DNA from: Acidovorax sp.
GTDB lineage: Bacteria; Pseudomonadota; Gammaproteobacteria; Burkholderiales; Burkholderiaceae_C
Direction: 5' to 3'
NCBI RefSeq assembly: GCF_022763525.1
Contig: NZ_JALEGG010000218.1
Location: 1 to 38,974 of the forward strand
Length of the DNA: 38,974 nt
The notes under the pieces are model-generated. The model did not search any database, was not told the DNA's origin, and saw only the letters and a list, made by a program, of their open reading frames with translations. A program made the translations under genes and the position numbers. Numbering within the stretch: the first letter of the stretch is position 1; every line of letters starts with the position of its first letter. This document shows, piece after piece, positions 28,080-36,047 of the stretch.

Positions 28080-28709
28080 ATGCCCGAGACCCTTTCCATC
28101 GCCGTTGGCCCGCACCGGCTCGAAGGCCATTTATGCCTCATGAGCCCTTCCCGTGGCGTCGTCGTCTTTGCGCATGGCAGCGGCAGCAGCCGCCACAGCC
28201 GCCGCAACAGGCTGGTTGCCGAAGCATTGCAGCACCGCGGTCTCGGCACCTTGCTGTTCGACCTGCTCACCGAAGAAGAAGCACGGGACCGCGCCAACGT
28301 GTTCGACATTCCCTTGCTTGCGCAGAGGGTGGGTCACGCCATTGACGATCTGTCGGTGCGCTGCAGCCAGCCCATCGGGCTGTTCGGCGCCAGCACGGGT
28401 GCGGGCGCCGCCTTGGTCGCAGCTGCGCAGTATCCGAAGCTGGTAAGGGCTGTGGTGTCGCGCGGCGGGCGCCCAGACCTGGCTGGCGATGCGCTGGCAA
28501 ACGTCCTCGCTCCAACCCTTCTGATCGTGGGCGGAGCAGACCCCGAGGTGATGGCACTGAACCGCTCGGCCCTGGATCGCCTGCGTTGCAAAAAACAGCT
28601 GAAGATCGTTCCGCGCGCCACGCATCTTTTTGAGGAAACAGGAGCGCTTGACGTGGTGGCCAGCCTGGCGGGCGCCTGGTTTTTGCAGCACCTCGGCCCT
28701 GTGGACTGA
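28080..28709 (+). CDS. Alpha/beta hydrolase, dienelactone-hydrolase-like
   Basis: 209-residue cytosolic hydrolase with a complete catalytic triad by motif. The nucleophile serine is in GLFGASTGAG (GxSxG), the acid in VGGADPEV and the histidine in RATHLFEE. The oxyanion loop is FAHGSGSSRHSRRN. There is no signal peptide. The start at ATG 28080 follows GAGGAGGATTGG, a strong Shine-Dalgarno. This small subfamily is often encoded next to, or fused with, phosphoribosyltransferase domains (family knowledge from memory), which fits the next gene. Natural substrate unknown. Confidence 0.88.
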   Translation: MPETLSIAVGPHRLEGHLCLMSPSRGVVVFAHGSGSSRHSRRNRLVAEALQHRGLGTLLFDLLTEEEARDRANVFDIPLLAQRVGHAIDDLSVRCSQPIGLFGASTGAGAALVAAAQYPKLVRAVVSRGGRPDLAGDALANVLAPTLLIVGGADPEVMALNRSALDRLRCKKQLKIVPRATHLFEETGALDVVASLAGAWFLQHLGPVD

Positions 28710-28783
28710 TCTGGTTTGATCGTGCTCAAACCGGCTGCGAGCGCAACTTGCAAGCATTGCCGGACAGCCAGGAGGTCACACAG

Positions 28784-29434
28784 GTGTTCTTCGTGAATCG
28801 TCATGATGCCGCAGAGCGGCTGTCCCAGGCCTTGATGCACTGGAAGGGGCGCAACCCGCTGATCCTCGCCATTCCTCGCGGGGCGATCGAGATAGGACGA
28901 GTGATCGCGAATCGGCTGGACGGGGAACTGGATGTCGTCCTGGTCCGGAAACTCCGTGCGCCCTCCTCGCCCGAATTTGCCGTTGGCGCCGTCGCCGAGA
29001 ACGGGTGGTCATACATCGCCCCCCATGCGCAAGCCGCCGGAGCCGATGATCGCTACATCGACGAAGAAAAACGCTATCAGCTCAATGTGCTCAAGGAGCG
29101 ACGGCAGCGCTACACACCTGATCGGGCATCCACGGACGCGCGCGGCCGTATCGCCATCGTGGTCGACGACGGCCTCGCCACAGGGGCCACGATGGTGGCC
29201 GCCTTGCACGCGGTGCGCGCACTGCAGCCAGCCAGGCTCATCTGCGCCGTGCCGGTAGCGTCTCCAAGGGGGATTGCGCTGGTACGCCCGCTGGCCGATG
29301 AAGTGGTGTGTCTGCTGGCTCCCGAGGAGTTTGGCTCCGTCGGGCAGTTTTACCGAACCTTTGAGCAGGTTGAAGACGAGCAGGCAAGCTGCTGGCTGAG
29401 CGAAACGGTTCGGCGCACGCCGCCCAGCCCTTGA
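28784..29434 (+). CDS. Phosphoribosyltransferase family protein
   Basis: 216-residue PRTase-fold protein. Landmarks: LILAIPRGAIEIGRVIANRL (pyrophosphate loop region), DVVLVRKLRAPSSPEFAVGAV, the PRPP-binding motif IAIVVDDGLATGATM, and VCAVPVASPRG-like strands. It is not one of the known purine or pyrimidine salvage enzymes; the substrate is unknown. The open frame begins at TTG 28748, but GTG 28784 is preferred because AGGAGGT lies seven bases before it. It follows the hydrolase gene by 74 bp and precedes lon. PRTase, dienelactone hydrolase and erythromycin-esterase domains occur in various fusions elsewhere, so the three genes probably share one function. Confidence 0.85.
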   Translation: MFFVNRHDAAERLSQALMHWKGRNPLILAIPRGAIEIGRVIANRLDGELDVVLVRKLRAPSSPEFAVGAVAENGWSYIAPHAQAAGADDRYIDEEKRYQLNVLKERRQRYTPDRASTDARGRIAIVVDDGLATGATMVAALHAVRALQPARLICAVPVASPRGIALVRPLADEVVCLLAPEEFGSVGQFYRTFEQVEDEQASCWLSETVRRTPPSP

Positions 29435-29525
29435 GCCCGGCAGACATTGCGTGGCCGCGCTGCGCGCCAAAAAAAGCCGCCAGTTCTCATTCTGCTTCCA
29501 CTGATCTACTCGCTGGAGAGACCTC

Positions 29526-31916
29526 ATGATGGAGCCCCTGCCTGCTTCCCCGCCCTCCCCTTCGCCGCCTTTGACCCCAACCGATGTCGTGGCGTTGATT
29601 CCTGTGCGAAATCTTGTGCTGTTTCCCAAGGTCGTGACCGCCATCAGCGTGGGCAGGGAAAAGTCGATTGCGGCGCTCAAATACGCCATTGAGGGCAAGC
29701 ATCCCATCGGCGTCGTGCTGCAAAAGGACCCGCGCAATGATGATCCGCGGGTCGAGGACTTGTGCGCCATGGGCACCCTCGCCACCCCCGCTCATCACCT
29801 GGGCGATGATGATGAGCAAATTCACGCCATCGTTCACGGATTGAAGCGCTTTCGCATCGTCGCGCCTGCCGAGGGTTACCCCTTCCTCGCCGCAAGGATC
29901 GAAACCATCGAAGAGGCCGCCACACCATCGACCGAATCCGAGGCGCTCGCGCTTCAGCTGCGGGAACGCGCAACCGAGCTCCTGTCGCTGCTGCCAAGCG
30001 TGCCTGCGGAGCTGATCCATGCGCTGCAGACGACGCGGCAGCCCCCTGCCCTGGCTGACATCAAGGCCAGCGTGGTCGATGCCGAAACCAACGAAAAGCA
30101 GGCGTTGCTGGAGATGGTGGATCCCGCCGAGAGGGTCAAGGCGCTGCTCAAGCTGCTTTCCCATCGGATTGAGGTGCTGCGCTTGTCCAAGGAAATCGGC
30201 GAGCGGACCAAGGAACATCTCGACGATCACCAGCGCAAGTTCCTGCTGCGCCAGCAGCTCAAGACGATCCAGGCAGCGCTCGGAGAAACCGGCATGGACG
30301 AGGAGGAGTTCACCCGCCTGGAGCAAAAAATCTCCGCCGCCGGGATGCCGCCCGAGGTGGACGCGCACACCCGCAAGGAACTCAGCCGCCTGCGCGGAAT
30401 GCCTGACGGCTCCAGCGAGTCATCCATGCTGCGCTCCTACCTTGAGTGGATGGTGGATCTGCCCTGGAGCGCTGGCCCCGCATCCCCGCTGGACCTTTCC
30501 ACCGCGCGCCAGACTCTGGAGGCCGAACACTTCGGCCTGCGCCGGGTGAAGGACCGCATCATCGAATTCCTGGCCGTCCGTCAGCTCAACCCGGCAGGCA
30601 GGGCCCCGATTCTTTGCTTCGCGGGCCCTCCTGGCGTTGGCAAGACCTCCCTGGGACAAAGTATTGCGCGTGCCATCGAGCGCCCGTTTGTGCGCGTGTC
30701 TCTTGGCGGCATGCACGACGAGGCGGAAATTCGCGGCCACCGCCGGACCTACATCGGAGCCATGCCCGGCGCCATCGTGCAGGGATTGCGGCGCGCGGGC
30801 GTGCGGGACTGCGTGATGATGCTCGACGAGATCGACAAGATGAGTGCGAGCGCCCAGGGGGACCCATCGGCTGCGCTGCTCGAAGTGCTCGACCCCGAAC
30901 AGAACAACAGTTTCCGCGACAACTATCTGGGCGTGCCCTTCGACCTGAGCAGGATTGTCTTCATTGCCACCGCGAACGTGATCGACAACGTGCCTGCGCC
31001 GGTGAGAGACCGGATGGAGGTGATTGAACTGGCGGGCTACACGCAGGAAGAGAAACTGGAAATCGCGCAGAGCTATCTCGTGAGACGCCAGCGCGAGGCC
31101 AGCGGTCTGGCCGAGGGCCAATGCGAGCTCGACAGCGAGGCCCTTCGTGCGATCGTCTCGGGCTACACCAGAGAAGCCGGTGTGCGCCAGTTCGAGCGCG
31201 AGATCGGCCGCGTCATGCGGCATGCGGCAGTGAAGGTTGCCGAGGACGCCGCCGCGCAAGTTCAGGTTCATGCGGCCGATCTGGACGCCATCCTGGGGCC
31301 GACACCCTTCGAACACGACCTGGCCATGGTCAGCAACGTGACCGGCGTCGCCACGGGTCTGGCCTGGACGGCAGCGGGTGGCGACGTTCTGTTCATCGAG
31401 GCGACACGGGTGCCGGGCAGTGGCAAGCTCCATCTGACGGGCCAATTGGGCGACGTGATGAAGGAAAGTGCCCAGGCGGCCCTGACGCTCGTCAAAGCGC
31501 GCGCAGCGCAGCTGGGCGTGTCTTCCGCCAGTTTCCGGGACGCCGACATTCACCTGCACATTCCCGCGGGCGCGATTCCGAAGGATGGTCCCAGCGCGGG
31601 TGTGGCGTTGTTCATTGCGCTGGCCTCGCTCTTCACGGAGCGACCGGTGCGCCATGATGTCGCGATGACTGGCGAGATCAGCCTGCGCGGCCTGGTGCTC
31701 CCCGTCGGTGGAATCAAGGAGAAGGTGCTGGCTGCACAGCGTGCGGGTGTCCGCACGGTCCTGCTGCCCGCGCGCAACCTCAAGGATCTGCGCGAAGTGC
31801 CCGACAGCGTTCGCGCCGCGCTTCAGATTCTGGAGTTGTCCAACGTTGACGATGCGGTTCGTCACGCGCTCGCGAGCGTGGAGGAAGCCAGGGTCGAGGC
31901 CACCCACCCATCGTGA
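29526..31916 (+). CDS. lon: ATP-dependent Lon protease (stress-cassette paralogue)
   Basis: 796-residue AAA+ protease. N-terminal substrate domain (about 22-215: VALIPVRNLVLFPKVV onward), helical region with RKFLLRQQLKTIQAALGE, AAA+ module with Walker A GPPGVGKT (367-374) and Walker B VMMLDEIDK, and C-terminal protease domain with the Ser690-Lys733 dyad (PKDGPSAG and GGIKEK). It is full length and intact. The housekeeping lon normally lies next to clpX, which is not here, so this is probably a second Lon. The segment GLAWTAAGGDVLFIE is of ordinary Lon type rather than membrane LonB. Tandem ATGs at 29526 and 29529 follow GGAGAG. It would degrade damaged proteins that the PCMT cannot repair (inference from context). 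Confidence 0.94.
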   Translation: MMEPLPASPPSPSPPLTPTDVVALIPVRNLVLFPKVVTAISVGREKSIAALKYAIEGKHPIGVVLQKDPRNDDPRVEDLCAMGTLATPAHHLGDDDEQIHAIVHGLKRFRIVAPAEGYPFLAARIETIEEAATPSTESEALALQLRERATELLSLLPSVPAELIHALQTTRQPPALADIKASVVDAETNEKQALLEMVDPAERVKALLKLLSHRIEVLRLSKEIGERTKEHLDDHQRKFLLRQQLKTIQAALGETGMDEEEFTRLEQKISAAGMPPEVDAHTRKELSRLRGMPDGSSESSMLRSYLEWMVDLPWSAGPASPLDLSTARQTLEAEHFGLRRVKDRIIEFLAVRQLNPAGRAPILCFAGPPGVGKTSLGQSIARAIERPFVRVSLGGMHDEAEIRGHRRTYIGAMPGAIVQGLRRAGVRDCVMMLDEIDKMSASAQGDPSAALLEVLDPEQNNSFRDNYLGVPFDLSRIVFIATANVIDNVPAPVRDRMEVIELAGYTQEEKLEIAQSYLVRRQREASGLAEGQCELDSEALRAIVSGYTREAGVRQFEREIGRVMRHAAVKVAEDAAAQVQVHAADLDAILGPTPFEHDLAMVSNVTGVATGLAWTAAGGDVLFIEATRVPGSGKLHLTGQLGDVMKESAQAALTLVKARAAQLGVSSASFRDADIHLHIPAGAIPKDGPSAGVALFIALASLFTERPVRHDVAMTGEISLRGLVLPVGGIKEKVLAAQRAGVRTVLLPARNLKDLREVPDSVRAALQILELSNVDDAVRHALASVEEARVEATHPS

Positions 31917-31991
31917 GCGCACGCGCACTGCGAAACTGGCCGCACGGCCGCTTTGGGATCCACCTCATCAGCCGGACAGGCAAGGCGCGGC

Positions 31992-32240
31992 TCAGAAATT
32001 GACAATTCGCGCCAGCACATCGCCGTGTCCGAACGAATCGCCACGCGCCACGCAGATCTGCTCCAGAACGCCGTCGTGCGGAGCCTCGATGTCCACGTTC
32101 TGCCGAGCCAGCACGGCCCTGCCAATCACCTGCCCGGCATGGACACGATCGCCCTCGCACGCCGTCCAGTCCTCGATGAACGCGGTATCGCCTGCTTCCA
32201 TGGACTCCCAACGGACGGGGTCCAGAATGACTTCACTCAT
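31992..32240 (-). CDS. Small lipoyl/biotinyl-like domain protein lacking the modified lysine
   Basis: 82 residues forming a single barrel-sandwich-hybrid domain: GDTAFIEDWTACEGDRVHAG, then QVIGRAVLARQNVDIEAPHD, then GVLEQICVARGDSF, ending GHGDVLARIVNF. In true lipoyl domains the turn between the two halves is DKAnvEv.aP with the modified Lys. Here the aligned residues are ARQNVDIEAP, so Lys is replaced by Arg and no cofactor should be attached. ATG 32240 follows AGGGGAG at good spacing. It is convergent with lon (75 bp between stops). No dehydrogenase or carboxylase partner is encoded nearby. Confidence 0.75.
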   Translation of the reverse strand: MSEVILDPVRWESMEAGDTAFIEDWTACEGDRVHAGQVIGRAVLARQNVDIEAPHDGVLEQICVARGDSFGHGDVLARIVNF

Positions 32241-32486
32241 CGCATGCACTCCCCTGGACAGGACACCTGCGCAGCATCGCCCACCGCCGCCACTCCCCGC
32301 TTGACATGGCGCAACGCCCCTGCAGCTTGCGCACTGACATCGCAGCGCTACCAAGGGCCGCCAATCTGCATCGGACCTGATTGACCAAACGCAATTGGGA
32401 CCAGGGGTGGTTCGCAGTACGGTAACTGTTCACCTTTCGAGGCGGCATGGGAGCTCTGCCTTCAGCCGCGCACCCAATAAAAAAGG

Positions 32487-32524
32487 GCACGAAAAGCACG
32501 GAAAGGTACGGAAAGGACGGAAGG
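32487..32524. repeat. Four imperfect 9-10-bp purine-rich tandem repeats
   Basis: Units GCACGAAAA, GCACGGAAAG, GTACGGAAAG and GACGGAAGG follow each other directly before the SYLF gene, and the last contributes its Shine-Dalgarno. It resembles the ACGAAGG/ACGAAAA tandem tracts seen in intergenic DNA of several bacterial groups. Function unknown. Confidence 0.5.
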
Positions 32525-32532
32525 AAATTGCG

Positions 32533-33315
32533 ATGAAAACACCAATTCGCTTCAGGCACAGTCTTGCCTCGGCCTTCATGCTGCTCAGCGTGATCACGGG
32601 CACTGGCGCCTTCCAGCCGATGGCGGCACAGGCTGCCAACAGCCCCACAGGCTCTCAACATGCCAAGCGCAAACCCGCGTCACCGGAAGCCATCGCCATC
32701 CGCCACGTCAACGACGCCGTCAAGGTCGCAAGGAAGATGCAGCTGGAGCCGCGCATTGCAGGCCTGATGGCAGATGCCAAGGGCGTTTTCCTGATGCCCA
32801 AGTACGTCCGCGCGGCGGTGGGTGTGGGTGGCGGCGGCGGCCCTGGCGTGCTACTGGTGCGCAACGAGTCCGGCGAATGGAGTGACCCTGCCTTTTTCCA
32901 TGTGGGATCCGTCAGCGTGGGCGTTCAAGTCGGCGTGCAAACCGGTCCGATGGCGCTTCTGCTGAACAACGAAAAGGCGGTCAGCCATTTCTTGAAGCAG
33001 TCCAATTTTTCGCTGAGCGCGGACAGTGGCCTGACCGTCGTCAACTGGGTTGCCCTGGGTACAGCGGGGCCTGGCGACATCACCGCATGGTCGGGCAGCA
33101 AGGGGCTCTTCGGCAACGCGGCAGCAGTCAGCTTCAGCGATGTCCGATACAGCGTGGACCAGACATCTGGGTACTACGCCAAAGAAGGCGTCTCCGTTGA
33201 AGACGTCATCAAGGGCACAGTGACGAACCCCCATGCCGGGCCCCTCAAGCAAGCGCTGGCGGCGAGGAGCGCCAAAGTGCCGCCCAACCCCAAGAACGGT
33301 GCATCGGCCAAGTAA
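32533..33315 (+). CDS. SYLF-domain (Ysc84-like) lipid-binding protein, secreted
   Basis: 260 residues with a signal peptide (MKTPIRFRHSLASAFMLLSV, cleavage near AAQA-AN). The mature part is a SYLF domain, known for phosphoinositide or lipid binding in eukaryotes and of unclear role in bacterial envelopes. Visible: AKGVFLMPKYVRAAVGVGGGGGPGVLLVR, WSDPAFFHVGSVSVGVQVGVQ, LLLNNEKAVSHFL, and GLFGNAAAVSFSDVRYS. The tail is Lys/Pro-rich. ATG 32533 with GGAAGGA is the start; upstream codons of the open frame are repeat DNA. Transcribed alone after a 292-bp gap, probably in the periplasm or outer membrane stress response (inference). Confidence 0.85.
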   Translation: MKTPIRFRHSLASAFMLLSVITGTGAFQPMAAQAANSPTGSQHAKRKPASPEAIAIRHVNDAVKVARKMQLEPRIAGLMADAKGVFLMPKYVRAAVGVGGGGGPGVLLVRNESGEWSDPAFFHVGSVSVGVQVGVQTGPMALLLNNEKAVSHFLKQSNFSLSADSGLTVVNWVALGTAGPGDITAWSGSKGLFGNAAAVSFSDVRYSVDQTSGYYAKEGVSVEDVIKGTVTNPHAGPLKQALAARSAKVPPNPKNGASAK

Positions 33316-33416
33316 ACAAGGGGGCCGGGCGTCCTGGGGCCGAAAGCCGGTGCAGCCCGATTCGGGCATCCGGCATCCCAGACTTGGTGCCGTGCTGCAT
33401 CTGCGTGAGAAATGTC

Positions 33417-33725
33417 ATGCCTACCTTCATTCTTCTGACGCGCCTGTCGCCACAGGCAATCCACCAGCCCAAGACGTTCGAGACGCTGGAGCGCCATGTG
33501 TCGCAGCAAGTCCAAACCCATTGCCCGACGCTGAAATGGTTGAGCAGCCATGCCCTGCTCGGTCCCTGGGATTACCTGGACGTGATCGAAGCGCCCGACA
33601 TGGAGACCATGACGCAGGCCTCATTGCTGGTGCGAAGCTATGGCAAGGCCCATACCGAAATCTGGCCAGCCATGCCCTGGCCCGACTTCAAGCTCATCTT
33701 GCGGGACTTGGCCGAGAAGACCTGA
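33417..33725 (+). CDS. GYD-domain protein
   Basis: 102-residue single-domain protein of the GYD family, a ferredoxin-like alpha/beta fold of unknown function. The recognisable parts are MPTFILLTRLSPQAI, LKWLSSHALLGPWDYLDVIEAP, the paired helix MTQASLLVRSYGKAHTEIW, and PAMPWPDFKLIL. Start at ATG 33417 by homology of the opening MPT.ILLT+LSP; the Shine-Dalgarno is weak (GTGAGA). It ends 35 bp before the dehydrogenase gene. Confidence 0.8.
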   Translation: MPTFILLTRLSPQAIHQPKTFETLERHVSQQVQTHCPTLKWLSSHALLGPWDYLDVIEAPDMETMTQASLLVRSYGKAHTEIWPAMPWPDFKLILRDLAEKT

Positions 33726-33760
33726 GCCGCGCCTCAGTTCGGCCCGCTACCATTCCGGGC

Positions 33761-34567
33761 ATGACGCTTTCTTCGACTCAACCCCCACGCCCTGACCCGT
33801 CCTCCATCCACTTCGGCCACGGCGGCCGCGTCTGCATCGTTACCGGTGGCGCGCAGGGCATTGGCGAAGCCTGCGTACGCCGCTTTGCCGCCGAAGGTGC
33901 AAAACCCGTCATCGTGGATGTGGACGACGCACGCGGCCAGGCCCTGGCTGTACAGCTGGGCGCGCTGTATGTGCACTGCGACGTGGGCGACAAGGCCCAG
34001 GTGGATGCGCTGGTCGCCCAGGTGCTGGCCGCCCATGGGCGCATCGATGTGCTGGTGAACAACGCGGGCATCTTCCGCGCTGCGGATTTTCTGGAGGTGA
34101 CCGAGGCCGACTTTGATGCGGTGCTGCGGGTCAACCTCAAGGGCTCGTTCCTCGTCGGCCAGGCCGTTGCCCGCGCCATGGTGGCTTCGGGTGGCGGCTC
34201 CATTGTCAATATGAGCTCGGTCAACGGTGTGCTGACCATCCCCAATATCGCGAGCTACAACGTGAGCAAAGGCGGCGTGAACCAGCTCACGCGCGTGATG
34301 GCCCTGGCGCTGGCCGACAGGAACATCCGCGTGAATGCGGTGGCGCCCGGCACCATCGCAACCGAACTGGCGGCCAATGCGGTGCTCACCAGCGACGAAG
34401 CCAAGACCAAGATCATGAGCCGCACTCCCATGAAGCGGCTGGGCGAGCCATCGGAGATTGCCGATGTGGTGGCCTGGCTGGCCAGCGACGCCGCCAGCTA
34501 CGTGACCGGCGAGATCGTGACCGTGGATGGCGGGCGCATGACGCTGAACTACACCGTTCCCGTCTGA
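33761..34567 (+). CDS. Short-chain dehydrogenase/reductase (classical SDR)
   Basis: 268-residue NAD(P)-dependent oxidoreductase. Cofactor motif TGGAQGIG (residues 29-36), with VIVDVDD at the end of strand 2 where an acidic residue favours NAD. Structural motif VLVNNAGIF, catalytic Ser in IVNMSSVNG and YNVSK for the Tyr/Lys pair, then the NAVAPGTIATEL segment. The usual C-terminal VTGEIVTVDGG is complete. ATG 33761 adds a short proline-rich leader before the fold; the frame is open far upstream inside the previous gene. Substrate cannot be predicted. Confidence 0.93.
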   Translation: MTLSSTQPPRPDPSSIHFGHGGRVCIVTGGAQGIGEACVRRFAAEGAKPVIVDVDDARGQALAVQLGALYVHCDVGDKAQVDALVAQVLAAHGRIDVLVNNAGIFRAADFLEVTEADFDAVLRVNLKGSFLVGQAVARAMVASGGGSIVNMSSVNGVLTIPNIASYNVSKGGVNQLTRVMALALADRNIRVNAVAPGTIATELAANAVLTSDEAKTKIMSRTPMKRLGEPSEIADVVAWLASDAASYVTGEIVTVDGGRMTLNYTVPV

Positions 34568-34578
34568 ATCAAGGAATC

Positions 34579-34619
34579 GCTATCAAATTGATAGCTTCCA
34601 GCGCTTGATGAATAAGCGC
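34579..34619. terminator. Double stem-loop between convergent genes (Comamonadaceae-type repeat)
   Basis: Two adjacent hairpins: GCTATCAA-A-TTGATAGC (34579-34595, 8-bp perfect stem) and GCGCTT/AAGCGC (34601-34606 and 34614-34619, 7-nt loop). ATTTTTAT follows at about 34628. The position between the rightward SDR stop (34567) and leftward MATE stop (34641) suits a bidirectional terminator. The sequence matches a short repeat I associate with this family. Confidence 0.6.
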
Positions 34620-34640
34620 CAGCGTCCATTTTTATCAGAT

Positions 34641-36047
34641 CTATGCCTGTGGCATGCGCCGCAGCAACACCGCCATGCTGCGCGGCCATCCCACCGGTCC
34701 AAACCAGGCGCCACCCGCAATCGCCCAGGCGTTGACCAAGCCGTACAGCACCAAGGCCCCGCCCTGCGCCGCAAACACCGCCACCAAACCGCCACCCCAG
34801 CGCAGCGCCAGCCAGCCACCAGTCACCGCCACCGCGAGACGCACGAGGTTGCCGATCACCGGCCAGAGCAGGCGCCCAGCCCCCTGCGAGGCAAAGTACA
34901 GCGCCAAGCCCAGGCCGAAAAAGCCGTACACCGGCCCGACGGTGCGCAGGTACAGCGCGCCCGCCTCCAGCATGGCGGGGTCAATATTGAACAACGACAG
35001 CCACGCGTTGGGAAACGCCGCCGCCCACAAGCCAATCGCCTCGGCCATCAAGAACGCCATGCCGGCACCAATCCAGGTGGCGCGCAAGGCACGCTCGCGC
35101 TGCCCTGCACCAATGCAGGTGCCTACCATGGCCACCAGTGGTGCGCCCAAGCCAAAGACCAGCGGCACCAGCAGATATTCCAGCCGCGACGCCGTGCCAT
35201 AGCCCGCGATGGCCGCCGTGCCAAAGCCGCCCACCAGCGCCGTGGTGGCGCCAATCGCCAGGTTGGTGGCGACGGTAGAGACGGTGCCTACCAGCCCGAC
35301 CCGCAAAATGTCTTGGAACAAGGCCCAGCGAAATCGAATGTGCCGCAGCGACGGCCGCAGAAGGCTGCGCGCGGACCACAGGTACGCCGCCAGCACCGCG
35401 CTGCCGATCAGGTAATACGCCATCAGCGCTATCGCACCGCCGGCAATGCCCATGCCGGGCATGCCGCCCCCGCCAAAGATGAGCAGCGGCGACAGCGGTA
35501 CCAGCACCAGCGCCCCCAGCACCGTCACGTAGGCAGGAACCGCCATGTTGCCCGTGCCCCGGATCACGGCCGAGAGCGTGTTGAACAGCCAGACCAGAAA
35601 CGCGCCCGCGAACACCCAGTTGGAATAGACCAGCGCCGCATCGAGCGCGCCACCCGTGCCACCCATGTGGGTGTAAAGCCAGCGCCCTCCCCCCACCACG
35701 CCCACAGTGAACAACAGCGAGAACACCGCCGCTATCGCCAGCGCGTGCAGCACCAGCGCATCGGCATCGTCGCGCCGCCGAGCGCCCAGGGCGCGGGCAA
35801 TGGCCGACGCGATGCCGCCGCCCATGGCACCGGCAGAAGTCATCTGCATCAGCATGACCACCGGAAAGACGAGCGCCATGCCCGCCAATGCATCGGTGCC
35901 GAGCTTGCCGACGAAGTAGGTCTCGATCAACCCGACGCCCGCCTGCGCGAGCATCACCAGCACGTTGGGCGCGGCCAGCCGCAGCAGCGTGGGGGCGATG
36001 GGCGCCTCCAGCAGCATGCGGGTGCGTGGGTTCAGGGTATCGGTCAT
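34641..36047 (-). CDS. MATE-family multidrug efflux transporter
   Basis: 468-residue membrane protein with about twelve hydrophobic segments in two related halves. The first opens LLRLAAPNVLVMLAQAGVGLIETYFVGKLGTDALAG and the second DILRVGLVGTVSTVATNLAIGATTALVGGFG, the usual MATE internal repeat. VIRGTGNMAVPAY and GAPLVAMVGTCIGAGQ are also family-like. It should export cationic or organic compounds in exchange for Na+ or H+. Its ATG (36047) overlaps the stop of the MaoC gene (ATGA), so it is the last gene of the MarR-MFS-MaoC-MATE operon. The strand opposite also shows a long open frame, which is a compositional shadow. Confidence 0.92.
   Translation of the reverse strand: MTDTLNPRTRMLLEAPIAPTLLRLAAPNVLVMLAQAGVGLIETYFVGKLGTDALAGMALVFPVVMLMQMTSAGAMGGGIASAIARALGARRRDDADALVLHALAIAAVFSLLFTVGVVGGGRWLYTHMGGTGGALDAALVYSNWVFAGAFLVWLFNTLSAVIRGTGNMAVPAYVTVLGALVLVPLSPLLIFGGGGMPGMGIAGGAIALMAYYLIGSAVLAAYLWSARSLLRPSLRHIRFRWALFQDILRVGLVGTVSTVATNLAIGATTALVGGFGTAAIAGYGTASRLEYLLVPLVFGLGAPLVAMVGTCIGAGQRERALRATWIGAGMAFLMAEAIGLWAAAFPNAWLSLFNIDPAMLEAGALYLRTVGPVYGFFGLGLALYFASQGAGRLLWPVIGNLVRLAVAVTGGWLALRWGGGLVAVFAAQGGALVLYGLVNAWAIAGGAWFGPVGWPRSMAVLLRRMPQA

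Noticed and set aside
25950..33400. Xer-integrated mobile element (IMEX) between dif and 33.4 kb
   Set aside because: No second dif-like half-site could be found at the right border, and no mobility genes are present. The KOPS polarity also supports a native dif.
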